In this document: positions 1-9,673 of the stretch, piece after piece
How positions within the stretch are numbered: position 1 is the first letter of the stretch
Layout of the letters: each line of letters starts with the position of its first letter
Source of the DNA: Candidatus Intricatilinea gracilis
GTDB lineage: Bacteria; Pseudomonadota; Gammaproteobacteria; Burkholderiales; Burkholderiaceae_C
Assembly: GCA_016702605.1 (NCBI GenBank)
Contig: JADJDQ010000002.1
Span: 641,001 to 705,000 of the forward strand
Reading direction: 5' to 3'
DNA length: 64,000 nt
Position numbers and translations under genes: made by a program
The notes under the pieces: model-generated
The model's database searches: none
What the model saw: only the letters and a program-made list of their open reading frames with translations
What the model was told of the DNA's origin: nothing

Positions 1-356
1 ACGCCCGTGGTGGACCCAACCACGTGGGCAACCTGTGTAGTGCACCGGTGCTCGCCAGCCCGGCGGGTGACGCCTTGTGCCACCAGAGCTCGTTCCACGC
101 GCTGGGCCACTTCGCGCGATTCACCCAGCCCGGTGCGAAGCGGGTGCTGTGCGCCACATCCAAACAGGTGCTCGAATGCACCGCGGCCCTCAACCCCGAT
201 GGCAGCCTGGCCACGGTGGTGATGAACCGCAGCGACACGCCGATACGTTTTGCCATCCGGCTTACCGGCACTTGGCCCGATCCTGACAAGACCTTGCACA
301 CCGTGGTCGATCTGCCGCCACGAGCCCTGCTGACCTGCGTGATGACACCAGGCTGA
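1..356 (+). CDS. C-terminal part of a GH30 glycoside hydrolase
   Basis: Partial gene entering from the left edge; codons start at base 3 and about 117 residues remain before TGA. The fragment opens with GGPNHVGN, a strand and loop typical of the end of the GH30 catalytic barrel, followed by the beta-sandwich side domain that GH30 proteins carry at the C-terminus. The catalytic glutamates lie off the window. GH30 includes glucosylceramidases and endo-beta-1,6-glucanases. Next to a beta-1,3-glucan operon, a beta-1,6-glucanase acting on laminarin side branches is a reasonable inference, but the subfamily cannot be fixed from the tail. Whether it is secreted is unknown because the N-terminus is missing. 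Confidence 0.75.
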   Translation, partial: ARGGPNHVGNLCSAPVLASPAGDALCHQSSFHALGHFARFTQPGAKRVLCATSKQVLECTAALNPDGSLATVVMNRSDTPIRFAIRLTGTWPDPDKTLHTVVDLPPRALLTCVMTPG

Positions 357-597
357 CGCGGCCAGGGCTGAGACCAATGGATGCCTTGGTTACGTCGAGC
401 CATCAAGGCTCGACGGGGTGGGCGTGACAGACTGCCGCAGCACCAGACGGTAGCCGCGAGCCGACCTGCAGCAGGTCGTGCCGCGGTGCCGTTGCATGTC
501 GCGAGCCACTCGCACGCACATGGCTGTCGCAGCAGCGAAGAAGCCTTCCGTGACGGAACGCGTCTTCCTCCCCCACGAAGTTTCTGGAGAGTCGCCC

Positions 598-2130
598 ATG
601 ATCACCTTGCGTAGCGCCCGTGTCGCTGCAGCCCTGTTGTTGCCCATCATGCTCGGCAGCGCCCACGCCGTCGTCAATCTGCCGGCACTGAATGTCGACA
701 CCAGCCAGACCACCGTGTCCGGCCTGTCGTCGGGCGGCTTCATGGCCAATCAGCTCGGTTACGCCTATTCGTCGACATTCAGTGGTGTCGGAGTGTTTGC
801 CGGCGGCCCCTACATGTGCGCCGGTCACAGCAACTACACCGCGTGTATGTACGGCGCCACCATCAGTGTCGGCATGCTCAGCACCATGCAGGCCGACCTC
901 AACAACTGGAGTGGCACGGCCATCGACGACAAGGCCCGGGTCGCGCACCAGAAGATCTACCTGTTCGTCGGCAACAGCGACTTCACGGTCGGCCCCAATC
1001 CGATGAACGGTGTGGCCACGCAATACAGCAACAACGGCGTGCCGGCGGCCAACCTCGAATACGTCAGGCGCAACAGCACGGCGCATGTGTTCCCGACCGA
1101 CTTCGACAGTGCAGGCAACAACGCCTGCGGCTCCAGCGCGTCGCCCTACATCAGCAACTGCAGCTACGACGGGGCCAAGGCGGCGTTCAGCAGGTTCTAC
1201 GGTGCGCTCGAACCACGCAACGACTCACCCGCCGCTGCCAACTACATCGAGTTCGACCAGTCCGCCTTCACCAGCAACGCCGGCATGGCGCCCACCGGCT
1301 GGGTCTATGTGCCGGCCAGTTGTGCGGCAGGTGCGGTGTGCAAGGTGCATGTGGCCTTGCACGGCTGCCAGCAGAACGTCGCCACCATCGGCGACAAGTT
1401 CATCAAGAACACGGGCTACACCCGCTGGGCCGACACCAACCACATCGTCGTGTTGTTTCCGCAGACCCGTATCGACACCACCAGCCACACCACCGCGGCG
1501 AGTGGATCACTGGCCAATGCCAATGGCTGCTGGGACTGGATCGGCTGGTACGGCAGCAACTTTGCGCAACGCGCCGGCAGCCAGCAACTGGCGATCAAGG
1601 CAATGGTCGACCATCTGTCGTCCGGCAGTGGTTCGACCACTGGTGGTGGCGGCAATGGTGGAGGCGGCGGCAGCACCGCACTGCCCGCGCCGACCGGCGT
1701 GGCCACCTCCGGCGCCACCAGCACCGGCATGACCGTCAGCTGGGCGGCGGTGACGGGTGCCAGCGGCTACAACGTGTACCGCAATGGCAGCAAGGCCAAC
1801 AGCGCCCTCGTGTCGGCCACCAGCTTCGCCGACACCGGCCTCGCGGCGGCAACCAGCTACTCGTGGACCATCACGGCCGTGGCCAGCGACGGCTTCGAAA
1901 GCGCCAGGTCTGCACCCGCCACCGGCACCACCAGCAGTGCAGGCACCAGCACCGCCGTGTGCACCACCGCGTCGAACTACGCCCACACCAGCGCCGGTCG
2001 CGCCCACGTGCGCCTGGGCATCACCTATGCCAATGGCTCGAACCAGAACATGGGGCTGTGGAACCTGTTCAACTCGACCACGCTGAAACAGACCGGACCA
2101 AACTTCTACGTGGTCGGCACCTGCCCATGA
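598..2130 (+). CDS. Secreted PHB depolymerase with FN3 and substrate-binding domains
   Basis: 510 residues. The ATG at 598 is preferred over an upstream in-frame start because it follows a TCTGGAGAG ribosome site and opens a clear signal peptide (residues 1-24, ending SAHA). The catalytic domain carries the lipase box G-L-S-S-G with Ser44, and the oxyanion-like motif LHGCQQ comes later, the order known for type II PHB depolymerase catalytic domains. A Gly/Ser linker near residue 345 leads to a fibronectin type III domain (about 360-450) and a C-terminal domain with AGRAHVR and a terminal CP, resembling known PHB granule-binding domains. The predicted role is extracellular hydrolysis of poly-3-hydroxybutyrate to short oligomers. 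It looks monocistronic. Confidence 0.88.
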   Translation: MITLRSARVAAALLLPIMLGSAHAVVNLPALNVDTSQTTVSGLSSGGFMANQLGYAYSSTFSGVGVFAGGPYMCAGHSNYTACMYGATISVGMLSTMQADLNNWSGTAIDDKARVAHQKIYLFVGNSDFTVGPNPMNGVATQYSNNGVPAANLEYVRRNSTAHVFPTDFDSAGNNACGSSASPYISNCSYDGAKAAFSRFYGALEPRNDSPAAANYIEFDQSAFTSNAGMAPTGWVYVPASCAAGAVCKVHVALHGCQQNVATIGDKFIKNTGYTRWADTNHIVVLFPQTRIDTTSHTTAASGSLANANGCWDWIGWYGSNFAQRAGSQQLAIKAMVDHLSSGSGSTTGGGGNGGGGGSTALPAPTGVATSGATSTGMTVSWAAVTGASGYNVYRNGSKANSALVSATSFADTGLAAATSYSWTITAVASDGFESARSAPATGTTSSAGTSTAVCTTASNYAHTSAGRAHVRLGITYANGSNQNMGLWNLFNSTTLKQTGPNFYVVGTCP

Positions 2131-2228
2131 TGCTGGATCGTTTGCCTTCGCTGAGCGCCGGTTTCATGCGGCTGATTCGAGCGGTTGATTCATCCGACTG
2201 ACACCGACGGCCGAGTCGGACTGCTGAT

Positions 2229-2669
2229 TCAGGCAGCAGCCTGGCGCAGCAGGATCGCCTTCATGTCGCTGAATCCGATCGGTGCCGACGTATGTTCATG
2301 CGCGATTCGCAGCACGTGTTTGCTGGTGCGCAGCACCCAGGTGATGCGGTTGTGCATCTCGCGCAAAGGCTCACCTTCGGAAGACAGGCCGGCATAACTC
2401 ACGATGGCGCTGACCATGGCCATGTCGGGCCCGCCCGCACTCTGCACCTCGGCGAACGTCACCTTCACCCGCTCGCTGCCCAACGAGGTGAACCAGCCCT
2501 CCACCGCGATCTGCCAGGCCGGCGCGCCCTGGTACGACCACACGCCCCAGGCGTCGAACACCCGAACGTTCGGGTCGTACAGGCGCATGAAGGACTCGAC
2601 GTCCTTGGCGTAGACGGTTGAGGTGTAGGTGTCGAGGATGCGGGTGATGGACTTGTCGATATCACTCAT
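2229..2669 (-). CDS. SnoaL/NTF2-like domain protein
   Basis: 146 residues starting MSDIDKSI; in-frame extensions upstream lack a plausible ribosome site and run through an intergenic stretch. The protein has the layout of the NTF2-like (SnoaL, ketosteroid isomerase-like) fold: an N-terminal helix with ILDTYTSTVYAKDVESFM, then D-P-N-V-R-V-F-D, then strands ending in HEHTSAPI. Similar small proteins are annotated as DUF4440 or SnoaL-like, often with no assigned reaction. No signal peptide, so cytoplasmic. It diverges from the GH16 lipoprotein gene and converges with the PHB depolymerase gene. Function is not known. Confidence 0.8.
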   Translation of the reverse strand: MSDIDKSITRILDTYTSTVYAKDVESFMRLYDPNVRVFDAWGVWSYQGAPAWQIAVEGWFTSLGSERVKVTFAEVQSAGGPDMAMVSAIVSYAGLSSEGEPLREMHNRITWVLRTSKHVLRIAHEHTSAPIGFSDMKAILLRQAAA

Positions 2670-2977
2670 GGCTTGCCTTGCGGTGGATGGCCCGCCATCG
2701 ACCGATGGTTCGAGCTGCTCACCATAGCGTACCAAGCCCGGCGATGTGATGTGCATGCCGGCTTCGCCACGGGTCCATGCCGACAGCCCGCACGGTACGC
2801 GGGCAAGGCACAACCCATACACTGCACCGATCATTTCACGCGCCGGACATCGGCAAGACATCGATGGCCGCCGAGTGACCCGCACGCTCGATGGCGACTG
2901 GCCGGCGTGACACAGACTGAGGCGAACGGCATGTGGAAATCGTTGGTGGCCGGGGCCCGTCTCGCAGGCCTGAGCGC
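2670..2977. other. Intergenic region between divergent genes
   Basis: 308 bases separating the NTF2-like gene (minus) and the GH16 lipoprotein gene (plus). Promoters for both must lie here, but I see no clear -35/-10 pair and no copy of the LacI-type palindrome found at 17295. Overlapping open frames here look like shadows. Confidence 0.4.
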
Positions 2978-3856
2978 ATGAGCAAATTGCTGATGGCCGC
3001 TGCCTGCCTGGCGACCTTGTGTGCCTGTGGTGGCGGTGGCGGCACAGCTGGCAGCAGTGCCACGCCGTCGCCCACACCATCACCAACGCCATCACCCACT
3101 CCCCCGGAGACTGCGACGCCCAGCGCACCGGCCGGATATGTGCTGACCTGGGCCGACGAGTTCGACGTGGATGGCCTGCCCGACCCGGCGCGCTGGGACT
3201 ACGACACCGACCGCAACAAGCTGGGCTGGTTCAACAACGAGCTGCAGTACTACGCACGTGACCGGCCCGAGAACGCACGTGTGGCTGGGGGCAAGCTCAT
3301 CATCACCGCGCGCCGCGAAGCCTTGACCACAAACACCGACTGGGGTGGCCAGCAGTACAGCTCGGCGCGTCTGATCACACGCGGCAAGGCCAGCTGGACC
3401 TACGGTTTCATGGAGGTGCGTGCCAAGCTGCCTTGCGGCCGTGGCACCTGGCCGGCGATCTGGATGCTGGGCACACGCGGCACCTGGCCCAACGACGGTG
3501 AGATCGACATCATGGAGCAGGTGGGCAGCGACCCGACCCGCATCTTCGGCACCTTGCACACGTTGCAAAGTGGTGGTCCTGGCACCGGCGGGTCGACACG
3601 TGTGGCCGACGCCTGCGGCGCCTTCCACAACTACCAGCTGACCTGGACATCCACCGACATCCAGATCGGTGTGGACGGCATCAACTACTACCGCGCCATC
3701 AAGCCCGGTGGTGGCTACAGCGTCTGGCCCTTCGACTTTCCGCAGTACCTGCTGCTCAACATCGCCATCGGTGGCGTGCTGGGCGGGCAGGTCGACGACA
3801 CGATCTTCCCGGTCACGATGGAGATCGAACACGTGCGCGTGTTCAGCAAGCCGTAG
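2978..3856 (+). CDS. GH16 beta-1,3-glucanase lipoprotein
   Basis: 292 residues from the ATG at 2978, chosen because it opens a lipoprotein signal (MSKLLMAAACLATLCAC, lipidated Cys17). After a poly-Gly stretch and a Pro/Ser/Thr-rich linker (PSPTPSPTP), the GH16 domain begins with LTWADEFD. The catalytic signature E-I-D-I-M-E places nucleophile Glu175, Asp177 and acid/base Glu180. GH16 enzymes of this type (laminarinase-like) cut internal beta-1,3 bonds. As an envelope lipoprotein it could make oligosaccharides outside the cytoplasm for the nearby ABC importer. It is convergent with the glucan operon and lacks the operon's palindromic operator, so it may be controlled separately. Confidence 0.9.
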   Translation: MSKLLMAAACLATLCACGGGGGTAGSSATPSPTPSPTPSPTPPETATPSAPAGYVLTWADEFDVDGLPDPARWDYDTDRNKLGWFNNELQYYARDRPENARVAGGKLIITARREALTTNTDWGGQQYSSARLITRGKASWTYGFMEVRAKLPCGRGTWPAIWMLGTRGTWPNDGEIDIMEQVGSDPTRIFGTLHTLQSGGPGTGGSTRVADACGAFHNYQLTWTSTDIQIGVDGINYYRAIKPGGGYSVWPFDFPQYLLLNIAIGGVLGGQVDDTIFPVTMEIEHVRVFSKP

Positions 3857-3933
3857 CCAGGGTCTACAGCAAACAGCGGCACGTCCTTGGCGTTGTCGTG
3901 TCTAGCTGTCCTTGCGCAGGCCGCTGATCAGGG

Positions 3934-6900
3934 TCATGCGCCCTGCCCTTGCGCACCGACCGGCAGCGTGGCCTCGACCGCTTGAACGCCCGCCGGGTCG
4001 AAGCTGCGATCCGGGCAATCGATCCAGCCCTGCGCACGCAGCACGCGCAGCTGTGTCGCCTCACCGCGGCGGTAGCTGTAGGGCACACGCGCCCAGGTAA
4101 AGCTCAGCGCACCGCCCTCGGGCAACTCGGCTGCGTCCAGCAGCACCGGGCAGAAGTGCACCCGCCCGCCGCGCATGCGCAGCCCCAGTTCGCCCCAGCG
4201 GGTGAGGATCTCTTCCTTCACCTGGCCGGTCATGCCGGGCTGCTGGGCTCCACCTTCGCCCGGCGTGTGGCTGTAGGGGTCGGCCGGGAAGGCGCCCCAG
4301 GCGGCAGCGTCCTTGCGGTAACCCAGGCCATCGCGCACGCGGCGGTAGTGGGCGATGAGCGCCGGCAGTTCGGGCGCTGACTGGTCGGCCGCCTCGAACA
4401 CGCGCTCCTGCACCGCCAGCAGCAGCTTGGCCACCATGTGCCAGTAGATGCAGCCCAGGCCTTCGTAGCCGAACATCGTGCCCGAACGGCCGGTGAATGC
4501 GTGGTGCCCCAGCAAGCGCTCGTAGGCATCGGCCAGAGGCAGGATGGCTGTGCCCAGATCGGCACCGGCGGTCAGCAGATCGCCGCGGTTGGATAGCGCC
4601 GGCGCGAACCGCACGGTGCCGTCGCTCTGCCGCTGCAGCAGGTCGCTGCGGCCGCGGTCCAGCAACTGCTGCGCCACGGGCAGCGCCAACGCTGTGGCGT
4701 CGAGCCGGTTGCGTTCGAAGAACCCCGGCAGCGCGCGGTCGGGGTAAAGCACAAAGCTGCGCCGCCGTGCGTCGAACAGGTCGCTCGCGAACAGCGCATC
4801 GAGCAGCCGCACGGCGTCGGCCAGCGACAGCCAGCCGCAGGACAGCAGAGCGACCTGGCCTTCGAGCATGAGGTAGAGGTGGTCGACCTCGGCGCGGCCC
4901 TGGCCCAGGTCGACCAGGTTGTAGCTGTGGAACAGGCCGTCGCCGCGGCGGGCGCACTGCAGCGTCTCGTCCACCAGCGGCAGCAGCGCGGCGGCAAAAC
5001 GGGTCAACAGGTCCGGCGGACCTTGAACCAGGCTGCGGCCTGCGGCGCCACGGTAGGCCTGGGCGCGCCAGGCATCTAGCAGGCTGCCGGCGCCGTCCAG
5101 GAAGGCGCGCCTGGCGACGGCATCGTGTGCGGCAACCGCCGGCGTCGCCAGCAGCAACTCGGTCATGCCTTGCATTGCCTGCAGAGTCGCCGCCGGCAGT
5201 GTGAAGGCCCGCTCGACCCCAGGCAGCGCGGCAATGAACCCCAGCATGCGCCGCAGATGCGCCAGCGTGACGACCGACAGCCCGTTGCCCACCAGCGCGT
5301 TGTTGGCGTCGTTCCACTCCGGCCGCTGCGTGTGCAGCCACAAGCCGCCGCCCGGCACCAGGCTGCCGGTCTTGGCCAGCAAGATGATCGCCAGCTTCTC
5401 GGCCAGCGTGGCCAGCACCGGCAGGTGCTTGTCGTCGCACACCAGCAGACCGTCGCTGCCGATGCGCTCGGCGCGAGCGTGGGCGCGTTCATGGGCGGCG
5501 TCGTCGAAGTGCACCGTCGCCTTGGGATGGGCCGTCTGCTCGGCATGTGGCGCAAGGCGGTAGGGCACATCGGCAAAGCTGAACAACGCCCGGTCCCACA
5601 GGCCGGCCAGCAAGTCGGGGGCATGGTCCTGCGCGGCCTCGAGCAGGCGCAGCAGATAGATCACCTGATGGTCGCCCCAGTAGCCGATGTGGCTCCAGGG
5701 GTCGTCGGGTGTCACCACCTCCCAGTCGATGCCGTCGCGGCCGATGCGGTAGGGGTTGTAGCCGTCGGGCGTCATGGCGCCCAGGAAGGTGGCGATCATC
5801 GAGCCCACGTACTCGGGCTGGCTGGGCACCAGCGCCTCCCAGTTCTGGAAGATGTCGCGCCAGTTGCCTTCGTAGTTGACGACGCGCCGCCCCTGCGCGT
5901 CGCGCACACGCACCGAGAACTTGTTCCAGGGCCGACTCGGGTCGCCATGGCGACGGCTGAAGGTCAGCGGCAGGTATGCCAGCAGCAGGCGTTCGGCCTG
6001 CGGCCCGGCCGCCGTGCTGGCAGCCTGCAGCGCCCAGGCGCGCTCCACCTGCTGCGGCCAGGCTGCGAACAATGGCTGCAGTTGCTGCGCCAGTGGCCGG
6101 TTGCGCTGCTGCACGAAGGCCTGCAGATCGTCGCGGTCCCACCGCGTGCCGTCGGCGAACACACCACCACGCATGATGTTGAACAACACGTTGGCGCGGT
6201 GATGCGCTGCGGCCATGGTGTCGCCCGATGACTGCAGGCCGTCGGCCCGCGCCAGCAGGCCATCCAGGCCATCGGTGTTGCGGGCCAGCGCGTCCTCGAT
6301 CTCGCGCTGCGTGCCACCGCCACCTTCCAGCCAGCGGCACAACTCGAAGGCCTGCACCTGCGAACGCGGGCCGTCGATCACCTGGTGCCACCGCAGCCCG
6401 TCGGTATCGACCACGGCATCGAAGTTGACGAGAAAGGCGCCCGGCCGGCCGCGGGTGAGCGTCTCGGCCTGCACCTGGCCGCCTTGGCAGAAAGCCTCGA
6501 CCTGATGCGCCGACAGCAGCGTCTTCACCCCTGAAGCAAGCGCAGGCGGGCCGGCATGCCAGGCCACCAGCGCCTCGAAGGATTCCTTGGGTTCGGCGCG
6601 GTCCCAGATCTTGGCGTACAGCGTGTACAGGCCGGCCCGGCCGCCAGCCGCCGACTCGTTCCACTTGTAGGCATCGGTGAGGCTGCTGAACTGATTGACC
6701 TGCTGCACGCTCAGGCCCGGCGGCACCAGGTTCAGCAGACCGTCCAGCACCTGCACGGCGACCGGCCCGCGCAGTGCCAACAGGCGGGCCGAACGCACCA
6801 GGCCCAGGTCGGCCGCCGTGGACCATTCGACCTCGAAGGCGATACGACCCGACGGGTGCTCCTCGCGCAGGCGCAAGCGCGTGCCCGACAGGTTCTTGGC

Positions 6901-7242
6901 CACCGAGCGGGCACCGCTGCTGCCGCCGGCCAGGGGTGATGCGAAGGGTTGCCACAGCTCGGCTTGCGCACCGTCGATCAGGCGGATCCAGCTGCGTGGC
7001 CCGGTGTGTTGCCAGCGGCGGTGGATCTTGTCGACCGTCTCGTACGGAAAGAACGAGCCGTCGGCATCACGCCGCCCGGCGGCCAGCGAGCCTGCAGTCG
7101 AGACGAAGGCCCAGAGATCGCTGTCGCTGGCCAGCGCGACGAAGAAGGGCGCCTGCCCGTCGAGGCCACCGATGCCGTCGATGTGATACCAGCACTCGCC
7201 GTCCACGTCGACAAAGCCGCCATGCATGGGGTTTGAAGTCAT
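3934..7242 (-). CDS. GH94-like glycoside phosphorylase, probable beta-1,3-glucan phosphorylase
   Basis: 1102 residues from the ATG at 7242, 4 bases after the stop of the MFS-GH17 gene. A longer frame upstream is only a shadow of that gene. Last gene of the operon, no signal peptide, so cytoplasmic. The central part has GNWRDIFQNWEAL and DGYNPYRI-RDGIDWE, and residues 642-645 form EWND in a context (EWNDANNAL) that resembles the DWND motif of GH94 phosphorylases. Length and context fit the large inverting phosphorylases of GH149 or GH161, which split beta-1,3-glucan with phosphate to give glucose 1-phosphate. The family assignment is from memory of motifs and size; the substrate is inferred from the GH16 and GH17 neighbours. 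Confidence 0.7.
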   Translation of the reverse strand: MTSNPMHGGFVDVDGECWYHIDGIGGLDGQAPFFVALASDSDLWAFVSTAGSLAAGRRDADGSFFPYETVDKIHRRWQHTGPRSWIRLIDGAQAELWQPFASPLAGGSSGARSVAKNLSGTRLRLREEHPSGRIAFEVEWSTAADLGLVRSARLLALRGPVAVQVLDGLLNLVPPGLSVQQVNQFSSLTDAYKWNESAAGGRAGLYTLYAKIWDRAEPKESFEALVAWHAGPPALASGVKTLLSAHQVEAFCQGGQVQAETLTRGRPGAFLVNFDAVVDTDGLRWHQVIDGPRSQVQAFELCRWLEGGGGTQREIEDALARNTDGLDGLLARADGLQSSGDTMAAAHHRANVLFNIMRGGVFADGTRWDRDDLQAFVQQRNRPLAQQLQPLFAAWPQQVERAWALQAASTAAGPQAERLLLAYLPLTFSRRHGDPSRPWNKFSVRVRDAQGRRVVNYEGNWRDIFQNWEALVPSQPEYVGSMIATFLGAMTPDGYNPYRIGRDGIDWEVVTPDDPWSHIGYWGDHQVIYLLRLLEAAQDHAPDLLAGLWDRALFSFADVPYRLAPHAEQTAHPKATVHFDDAAHERAHARAERIGSDGLLVCDDKHLPVLATLAEKLAIILLAKTGSLVPGGGLWLHTQRPEWNDANNALVGNGLSVVTLAHLRRMLGFIAALPGVERAFTLPAATLQAMQGMTELLLATPAVAAHDAVARRAFLDGAGSLLDAWRAQAYRGAAGRSLVQGPPDLLTRFAAALLPLVDETLQCARRGDGLFHSYNLVDLGQGRAEVDHLYLMLEGQVALLSCGWLSLADAVRLLDALFASDLFDARRRSFVLYPDRALPGFFERNRLDATALALPVAQQLLDRGRSDLLQRQSDGTVRFAPALSNRGDLLTAGADLGTAILPLADAYERLLGHHAFTGRSGTMFGYEGLGCIYWHMVAKLLLAVQERVFEAADQSAPELPALIAHYRRVRDGLGYRKDAAAWGAFPADPYSHTPGEGGAQQPGMTGQVKEEILTRWGELGLRMRGGRVHFCPVLLDAAELPEGGALSFTWARVPYSYRRGEATQLRVLRAQGWIDCPDRSFDPAGVQAVEATLPVGAQGQGA

Positions 7243-7246
7243 GCCG

Positions 7247-9673
7247 TCACCCGTACTTGGGCCGTTCCTGCTTGTCCCACAGGCCCCATTGCGTGCCCAC
7301 CTCGCCCTCCTGCCCCAGCTTCCAGGGTTCGTCGAACGACGAGAAGTAGAACAAGTCGATGCCTTCACCCCGCGCCCATTGCTGCACGTCGATGAAGTAG
7401 CGCATCGCGTTGTCGACTGATGGCACGGCCGCGCCAATGGCATGGTCCGGTGCCAGGCCTGGTGCCTCATCACTGCCGGGCCAACCGGTCTCGGTGACGA
7501 TGACGGGCTTGTCCCCACCGGCGGCTTTCACCAGCCCGTGCATGCGGCGCAGGTACTGGGCCGCCACGTCGATGCTGGCGCCCTCCCAGAACGGGTAGCA
7601 GTTGGGCAGCAGCACGTCGCAAGCCGCGGTGAGCGCGGCCCGTTCGAGGAACTGGAAGTAGGCGTCGACACAACCCACCGGCACATCGCTAGGCACGGCG
7701 GCTCTGACCCGTGCGACGTAAGCGAGCAGCTCCTGTTCGGGCAGGTCGCCGCGCAGAAGCACCTCGTTGCCCACCACCGCGATGTCCACCAGCCCCTGCC
7801 GGGCCAGGCCGATCAGGGCGTCGATCTCGCGTTCATTGCGCTCGTGGTCGCGGCTGAGCCAGGCGCCCACCATGGTCTTCAGGCCCTGCTCGCGCGCCAG
7901 CCTGGGGATCGACTCGTGGCCCTCGGTGCAGGCGAACGAGCGCACCCAGCGGGTGTGCGGGGCGATCAGCGCGATGCGCCGACGCACCTGCGCCTCGGAC
8001 AGCTGATCGCCTGCCCGCTGGCCCTGCGTATAGGCACTGAAGCACAAGCCGTGCATGCCACGCTCGAACTGTTCGGCGTACAGCGCACGGATCGCGCCGG
8101 TCGACTTGCCAGCCAGTGGTGAAGCCTCCACGCCGGGCAGCAGCAGGCCGTGTTCGGCCAACCAGGGCCGAGCGCCAGAGCCCTGCGATGACGACCCGCT
8201 GGCGCGCTGCTTGCGCCGTTCGAGTTCGGCGTGGACCTCGGTGGCGCGCTTCTCGTCCAGGTCGTAGTTGCGCATGATCCACATGGCCAGCAGCGTGCCG
8301 AAGATGGGCACGCCGGAATAGAACAGGCGCAGCCCATCCACGGCACCGGCGGGCTGCGACGCGGCTCCCGGCGTGAACGCCACCCACGACATGATGGCGC
8401 CGCTGAGCAGGCCGGCGATGGCAAAGCCGAACTTCACCATCCACCAGTAGATGGCGCCGAAGATGCCTTCGCGGCGTTTGCCCGTGGCCAGTTCGTCCAG
8501 GTCACACACGTCGGCCGTCATCGACATCATCAGTGTGAACAGGCCTCCGATGCCGAAGCTGAAGAAGGGCAGCGCGAACATGAACATCCAGGGCTTGCCG
8601 GGGATCATCAGGAACCACAGCAGGATGTAGCCAATGACGGAAATGCCCTGCGACACCATGAAGGCGTTCTTCTTGCCCATCTTCCGCGACATCCAGGCCA
8701 CGGTGGGGATCACTGCGAACGTGGTGACCAGCGCGCCGACGCTGCCGAACAGGGTGGGCCAGATCCAGGCATCCACCGTGTTGCCATTGAACAGGTGGTA
8801 GACGACGATGAAGAACGAGAACGCCGCGACCGTATTGAAGGCGTTGAAGATCAGGAAGGTCGAGAAACACAGCTTGCGAAAGGGCGCAGAGCTGAAGGCT
8901 TCGACGAAGCCCCGCAGGATCTCCTTCATGCCGCCGCCGATATTGGCCCAGGTCAGGGGCACGAGGTGGGTGTCGTCCTTGCTCGACCGGCTCGGTATGA
9001 ACAACGCCGGCACCATGGCCAGCAGCATGCAGATCACACCCACCCAGATCGAGAGGTGGCGTGTCGCCGCGTCGGCGTTCTCGAACCACTTCGGGTCGTA
9101 CATCACGACCCAGAACCAGGGTGCGATGACCCAGGCCCATTGGCCGATCCACTGCGCCACGGCCATGATGCTGGTGCGCTCGTGGAAGTCGTCGCTCATC
9201 TCGTAGCCCATGGCCACGTAGGGAATGCTAAACAGCGTGAGGCCCGTGTAGAACACGAAGGACCAGCACAGGAAGTAGACGAAGTTGTAGTTCACGCCGT
9301 CGGCACGGTGCAGCTGCCACATCGCCACGAACGAGATGCCCATGACGATGGCGCCGATGAGCACGTATTGCTTGCGCCGACCCCAGCTGGAGCGTGTGTT
9401 GTCGGAGATGAAACCCATGATCGGGTCCGTCACCGAATCGAAGACCCGCGGCAGAAAGAACAGCACGCCCCACATCCACCCCGGGAAGCCCATGTCCTGC
9501 ACCAGCACCACCATGAAGATGCCCAGCGCGGCCGGGAACATCTGGTTGGCCAGCATGCCCAGCCCGAAGGCCACCTTCTGGGCGAACGGAATCTGGCGGG
9601 ATCTGGTGTCGTTGTTGGTGGCGGTGGCGTTGCCAGTGGTGATGGTGGTGGTGGCGGCGGTGGAGGCGGTCAT
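7247..9673 (-). CDS. Fusion protein: MFS (GPH-type) sugar symporter plus GH17 glucanase domain
   Basis: 808 residues in one uninterrupted frame, starting MTASTAATTT at 9673. That ATG overlaps the upstream GH17 stop (ATGA). A Thr/Asn-rich start leads into a 12-helix transporter of the glycoside-pentoside-hexuronide (MelB-like) family, about residues 30-480, with the signature DSVTDPIMGFISDNTRSSWG. After a short charged linker (ERRKQRASGSSSQGSG, about 483-498) comes a full GH17 domain with acid/base Glu637 (VVGNEV) and nucleophile Glu728 (TETGWP). With an even number of membrane helices and a cytoplasmic N-terminus, the GH17 part should face the cytoplasm. Inferred role: import of beta-1,3-gluco-oligosaccharides coupled to hydrolysis or transfer at the inner face. 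The GH17 part is close to the 324-residue GH17 of the same operon. Confidence 0.88.
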   Translation of the reverse strand: MTASTAATTTITTGNATATNNDTRSRQIPFAQKVAFGLGMLANQMFPAALGIFMVVLVQDMGFPGWMWGVLFFLPRVFDSVTDPIMGFISDNTRSSWGRRKQYVLIGAIVMGISFVAMWQLHRADGVNYNFVYFLCWSFVFYTGLTLFSIPYVAMGYEMSDDFHERTSIMAVAQWIGQWAWVIAPWFWVVMYDPKWFENADAATRHLSIWVGVICMLLAMVPALFIPSRSSKDDTHLVPLTWANIGGGMKEILRGFVEAFSSAPFRKLCFSTFLIFNAFNTVAAFSFFIVVYHLFNGNTVDAWIWPTLFGSVGALVTTFAVIPTVAWMSRKMGKKNAFMVSQGISVIGYILLWFLMIPGKPWMFMFALPFFSFGIGGLFTLMMSMTADVCDLDELATGKRREGIFGAIYWWMVKFGFAIAGLLSGAIMSWVAFTPGAASQPAGAVDGLRLFYSGVPIFGTLLAMWIMRNYDLDEKRATEVHAELERRKQRASGSSSQGSGARPWLAEHGLLLPGVEASPLAGKSTGAIRALYAEQFERGMHGLCFSAYTQGQRAGDQLSEAQVRRRIALIAPHTRWVRSFACTEGHESIPRLAREQGLKTMVGAWLSRDHERNEREIDALIGLARQGLVDIAVVGNEVLLRGDLPEQELLAYVARVRAAVPSDVPVGCVDAYFQFLERAALTAACDVLLPNCYPFWEGASIDVAAQYLRRMHGLVKAAGGDKPVIVTETGWPGSDEAPGLAPDHAIGAAVPSVDNAMRYFIDVQQWARGEGIDLFYFSSFDEPWKLGQEGEVGTQWGLWDKQERPKYG

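Noticed and set aside
7243..7518. Upstream extension of the phosphorylase-like gene
   Set aside because: It overlaps the GH17 end of the fusion gene in another frame and has shadow-like composition.
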